Of a DNA stretch of 7,152 nt, positions 5,442 to 7,152 are shown piece after piece. The stretch's first letter is position 1. Each line of letters starts with the position of its first letter. Both the position numbers and the translations under genes were made by a program. The stretch is from Modestobacter sp. (GTDB lineage: Bacteria > Actinomycetota > Actinomycetes > Mycobacteriales > Geodermatophilaceae). The stretch lies in contig JAOPWO010000153.1 of the NCBI GenBank assembly GCA_025965635.1, forward strand, positions 1-7,152, read 5' to 3'. The notes below the pieces were generated by a model that worked only from the letters and a program-made list of their open reading frames with translations, did no database searches and was not told where the DNA came from.

Positions 5442-6350
5442 ATGGACGTCCGGGCGCTGGCCACCCTGCGCGCGGTCCGCACCCAGGGTGGCGTCACCGC
5501 CGCCGCCGAGGTCCTGCACCTCACGCCCTCGGCGGTGTCCCAGCAGCTGGCCACGCTCGGCCGGGAGGCGGGGGTCGCCCTCACCGAGCGGGTGGGCCGG
5601 GGTCTGCGGCTCACCTCCGCGGGGAACGCGCTGGCCGACGCGGCCGGTGACGTGGCGGTGGCCATCGAGCGGGCCCGCGCGGCATGTGACGTCTTCCTCG
5701 GCAGCCCCGTCGGGGTGGTCGACGTGTCGGCCTTCCAGAGCGGCGCGCAGCTGCTGCTGCCCGGCCTGCTCACGCGGGTCGCCCGGCTCGGCGGGATCAC
5801 CGTGCGGTGCACCGACGAGGACGTGGCGCAGGACGACTTCGCGGCCCTGACCGACCGGGTCGACATCGTCGTCGCACACCGCCCCGACGGCGGCGCGGAG
5901 TGGACCGATGCCGGACGCGGTCTGCGCGTCGTCCCGCTGCTGCGCGAACCCCTCGACGTCGCGGTCGGCGTCGGCCACCCCCTCGCCGGTCGGGACGACG
6001 TCCGCGCCGCGGACCTCGTCGACCAGGACTGGATCGCCGTGCGGGAGGGCTTCCCGGTGGCCCGGGTGCTGGCCGCGGTCGCCGCGGCGTCCGGCAGCAC
6101 CCCGCGGGTCGCCCACCGGATCAACGACTTCTCCGTCGCCGAGGCGCTCGTCGCCGCCGGGCACGGGATCTCGCTGCTGCCGCGCCACACCGCCGGGCGC
6201 TCCGCCGGGGTCCGGCTGGTGCCGCTGACCGGCGTCCGGGCGGGGCGTCGGGTCGACGCCCTGCTGCGGCCCGACCGCGCCGAGCGCCTGGTGGTGCGGA
6301 CCGTGCTCGACGAGCTCGTCGCCCTCGCCGGCGAGATCGACCGCGGCTGA
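5442..6350 (+). CDS. LysR-family transcriptional regulator
   Basis: The 302-residue protein has the LysR layout: an N-terminal winged helix-turn-helix (residues 2-60; recognition region around AAEVLHLTPSAVSQQLATL, 21-39), a wing ending GRGLRLTSAG (52-61), a linker helix (62-88), and a two-lobed periplasmic-binding-protein-like effector domain (about 90-295). The lobe switch shows in LLREPLDVAVGVGHPLAGR, and the end of the second lobe in VAEALVAAGHGISLLPRH. The usual LE pair after the recognition helix is LG here. Such regulators bind upstream of a divergent target and respond to a small metabolite; the neighbour is an EamA-type exporter, so the ligand may be its substrate (inference). ATG 5442 aligns with the family start. 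Its stop codon forms the loop of a strong hairpin. Confidence 0.9.
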   Translation: MDVRALATLRAVRTQGGVTAAAEVLHLTPSAVSQQLATLGREAGVALTERVGRGLRLTSAGNALADAAGDVAVAIERARAACDVFLGSPVGVVDVSAFQSGAQLLLPGLLTRVARLGGITVRCTDEDVAQDDFAALTDRVDIVVAHRPDGGAEWTDAGRGLRVVPLLREPLDVAVGVGHPLAGRDDVRAADLVDQDWIAVREGFPVARVLAAVAAASGSTPRVAHRINDFSVAEALVAAGHGISLLPRHTAGRSAGVRLVPLTGVRAGRRVDALLRPDRAERLVVRTVLDELVALAGEIDRG

Positions 6351-6359
6351 GCCGCGGTC
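6339..6359 (+). terminator. Terminator-like hairpin with the lysR stop codon as its loop
   Basis: GACCGCGGC (6339-6347) and GCCGCGGTC (6351-6359) are perfect 9-bp reverse complements, and the three loop bases are exactly the TGA stop (6348-6350). Eight of nine pairs are G-C. No T-run follows, as in many actinobacterial terminators. The hairpin could act in both directions, since the decayed minus-strand gene ends at 6380. Confidence 0.6.
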
Positions 6360-6379
6360 CGTGGGGGAAGGTGTCCGGA

Positions 6380-6735
6380 TCAGCGCCGGAGCGCCGTCGC
6401 CGGCGCGGTCGTCGGCGTGGCGTGGTCGTAGGGCCGGGTCGTGTCGGCCAGCACGGCGATCCCAGGTCCAGCTGCGGGTAGAGACGCAGGGCGTTCCAGA
6501 AGCCGCCGCCGGTTCCCCCGTGCGCGACGAAGGCCGGAGCGGCATCCGGCGTGCGGTTCCCGGCCGATGAGGCCGCCGTAGCCCGCGCCGAGGACCCGGA
6601 ACGGCCAGCAGCTGGCGGATCCGGGGCTGCGTTCCCCGGGTGCCGGGCGCCGGGGACCAGCTCGCGCCCCGGTGCCTCCAGGTCCAGCCGCCCCTCGTCG
6701 GCCAGCCGCATGGCTGCCGTGGCGGTGGCGATCCC
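6380..6735 (-). pseudogene. Decayed serine hydrolase (beta-lactamase family) remnant
   Basis: Pieces of one protein can be read on the minus strand, but in changing frames. In order they are: ATATAAMRLADEGRLDL with ELVPGARHPG (about 6735-6635), QPRIRQLLAV (6631-6602), a weak piece with GAGYGGLIGR (about 6601-6557), FVAHGGTGGGFWNALRLYP (about 6538-6461), and IAVLADTTRPYDHA (about 6462-6417), with a TGA at 6382-6380. These match the order of motifs in class C beta-lactamase-like serine hydrolases: helix after the active serine, R-QLL, the HxG-like HGG triad, and the C-terminal strand. The SxxK serine motif and the middle of the protein are missing, and at least four frame changes are needed. 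At about 6462 a one-base change separates two otherwise adjoining motifs. This is a remnant with no plausible product; poor sequence quality could add to the frame breaks. Confidence 0.7.
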
Positions 6736-6827
6736 GGACCATCGCCGACAGCGTGGGCCGGATCGCCCTCCAGCGGGACACCTGGCTGGCCGAACTCCGC
6801 GCCGGTCAGCCCGCGGCTCTCCGCCAC

Positions 6828-6833
6828 TACCGT
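6828..6833 (+). promoter_or_regulatory. Candidate -10 box for a leaderless GNAT transcript
   Basis: TACCGT fits TANNNT and lies eight bases before the ATG at 6842, where no ribosome-binding site is visible. The short motif is common by chance, so this is weak. From 6736 to 6827 I see no supportable gene on either strand. Confidence 0.25.
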
Positions 6834-6841
6834 CCCAGCGC

Positions 6842-7152
6842 ATGGACGACGTGGCGGTGCGCCCGGCGCACGAGGACGACGTGGACGCGCTGTACCGGCT
6901 GGGCCTCGCGGCCATCGATCAGTCGGCGGCCGGCCACTACGACGAGCGGCAGCGCCGGGCCTGGGCGGCGCGGCGCAGCCGGGACGGCCACGCCCGGATG
7001 GTCCGCGAGACGACCACCCTCGTGGCCGAGATCCGCGGCGAGCCCGCCGGCTTCGCCAGCGTGGCCGTGCGCCCGGTCGGTGGCCTGCAGGCGGGGGAGG
7101 TCGACCAGCTCTTCGTCGACCCGCGGCACGGTGGCCGCGGGGTCGCGCGGGC
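6842..7152 (+). CDS. GNAT-family N-acetyltransferase, N-terminal part, runs off the window
   Basis: An open frame begins at ATG 6842 and continues past the window end, giving 103 complete codons. It starts MDDVAVRPAHEDDVDALYRLG, the usual first strand and helix of a GNAT fold. After TTLVAEIRGEPAGFASVAV (strands 2-3, about residues 59-77) it reaches EVDQLFVDPRHGGRGVAR (about 86-103), which is conserved motif A: a strand followed by the R/Q-x-x-G-x-G/A loop that binds the acetyl-CoA pyrophosphate. The acceptor cannot be told from this half; members of this type acetylate small amines, antibiotics or protein N-termini. The gene has no visible Shine-Dalgarno site. It is not obviously linked in function to the LysR-exporter pair. 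Confidence 0.85.
   Translation, partial: MDDVAVRPAHEDDVDALYRLGLAAIDQSAAGHYDERQRRAWAARRSRDGHARMVRETTTLVAEIRGEPAGFASVAVRPVGGLQAGEVDQLFVDPRHGGRGVAR

Noticed and set aside
5406..6827. Long minus-strand open frame of 473 codons opposite lysR
   Set aside because: It is the antisense shadow of a GC-rich gene: low-complexity Arg/Gly/Ala/Pro content, no domain, and it runs through both lysR and the pseudogene.
6742..6834. Protein-like plus-strand stretch reading TIADSVGRIALQRDTWLAEL
   Set aside because: It has no start, is only about 30 codons long in a frame without support on either side, and matches nothing I recognise; it may be chance.

Overview
The DNA is very GC-rich, uses GTG and TTG starts freely, and carries the era-recO-uppS order typical of Actinobacteria. 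The UppS sequence closely follows mycobacterial decaprenyl diphosphate synthase. A high-GC actinobacterium, possibly of the Geodermatophilaceae type, is the best reading; the family is inference.

Layout. The window opens with the last codons of a plus-strand gene (to 98), perhaps a cytidine deaminase-like protein. A minus-strand gene for a two-helix membrane protein of unknown function follows (173-781). Divergent from it is the housekeeping cluster era (826-1743), recO (1740-2486) and uppS (2563-3327): ribosome-assembly GTPase, recombinational repair mediator and polyprenyl-carrier synthase. Era is interrupted by an in-frame amber codon at 1171-1173, with normal Era sequence continuing in the same frame afterwards. 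An intact 1,083-bp IS481-type element (3329-4411) lies between uppS and the convergent eamA-like exporter (4413-5369, minus). A divergent LysR regulator (5442-6350) shares a 72-bp control region with the exporter. After it come a heavily decayed serine hydrolase (beta-lactamase family) remnant (about 6380-6735, minus) and the start of a GNAT acetyltransferase that runs off the window (6842 onward).

How the parts interact. The IS has duplicated a CTAG. In the reconstructed empty site this CTAG carries both the TAG stop of uppS and, on the other strand, the TAG stop of eamA, and it sits in the loop of a 7-bp inverted repeat that looks like a shared bidirectional terminator. The insertion left each gene its own stop codon but pulled the hairpin arms about 1.1 kb apart. 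Transcripts from eamA should then run into the transposase gene in the sense direction. In such a transcript the transposase Shine-Dalgarno sequence is locked in a perfect 13-bp hairpin. A promoter within the IS end could start inside the hairpin loop and leave that site free. This arrangement, the era nonsense codon and the recurring placement of stop codons in hairpin loops are the points most worth a second look. I see no new multi-gene defence, biosynthetic or CRISPR-like system.
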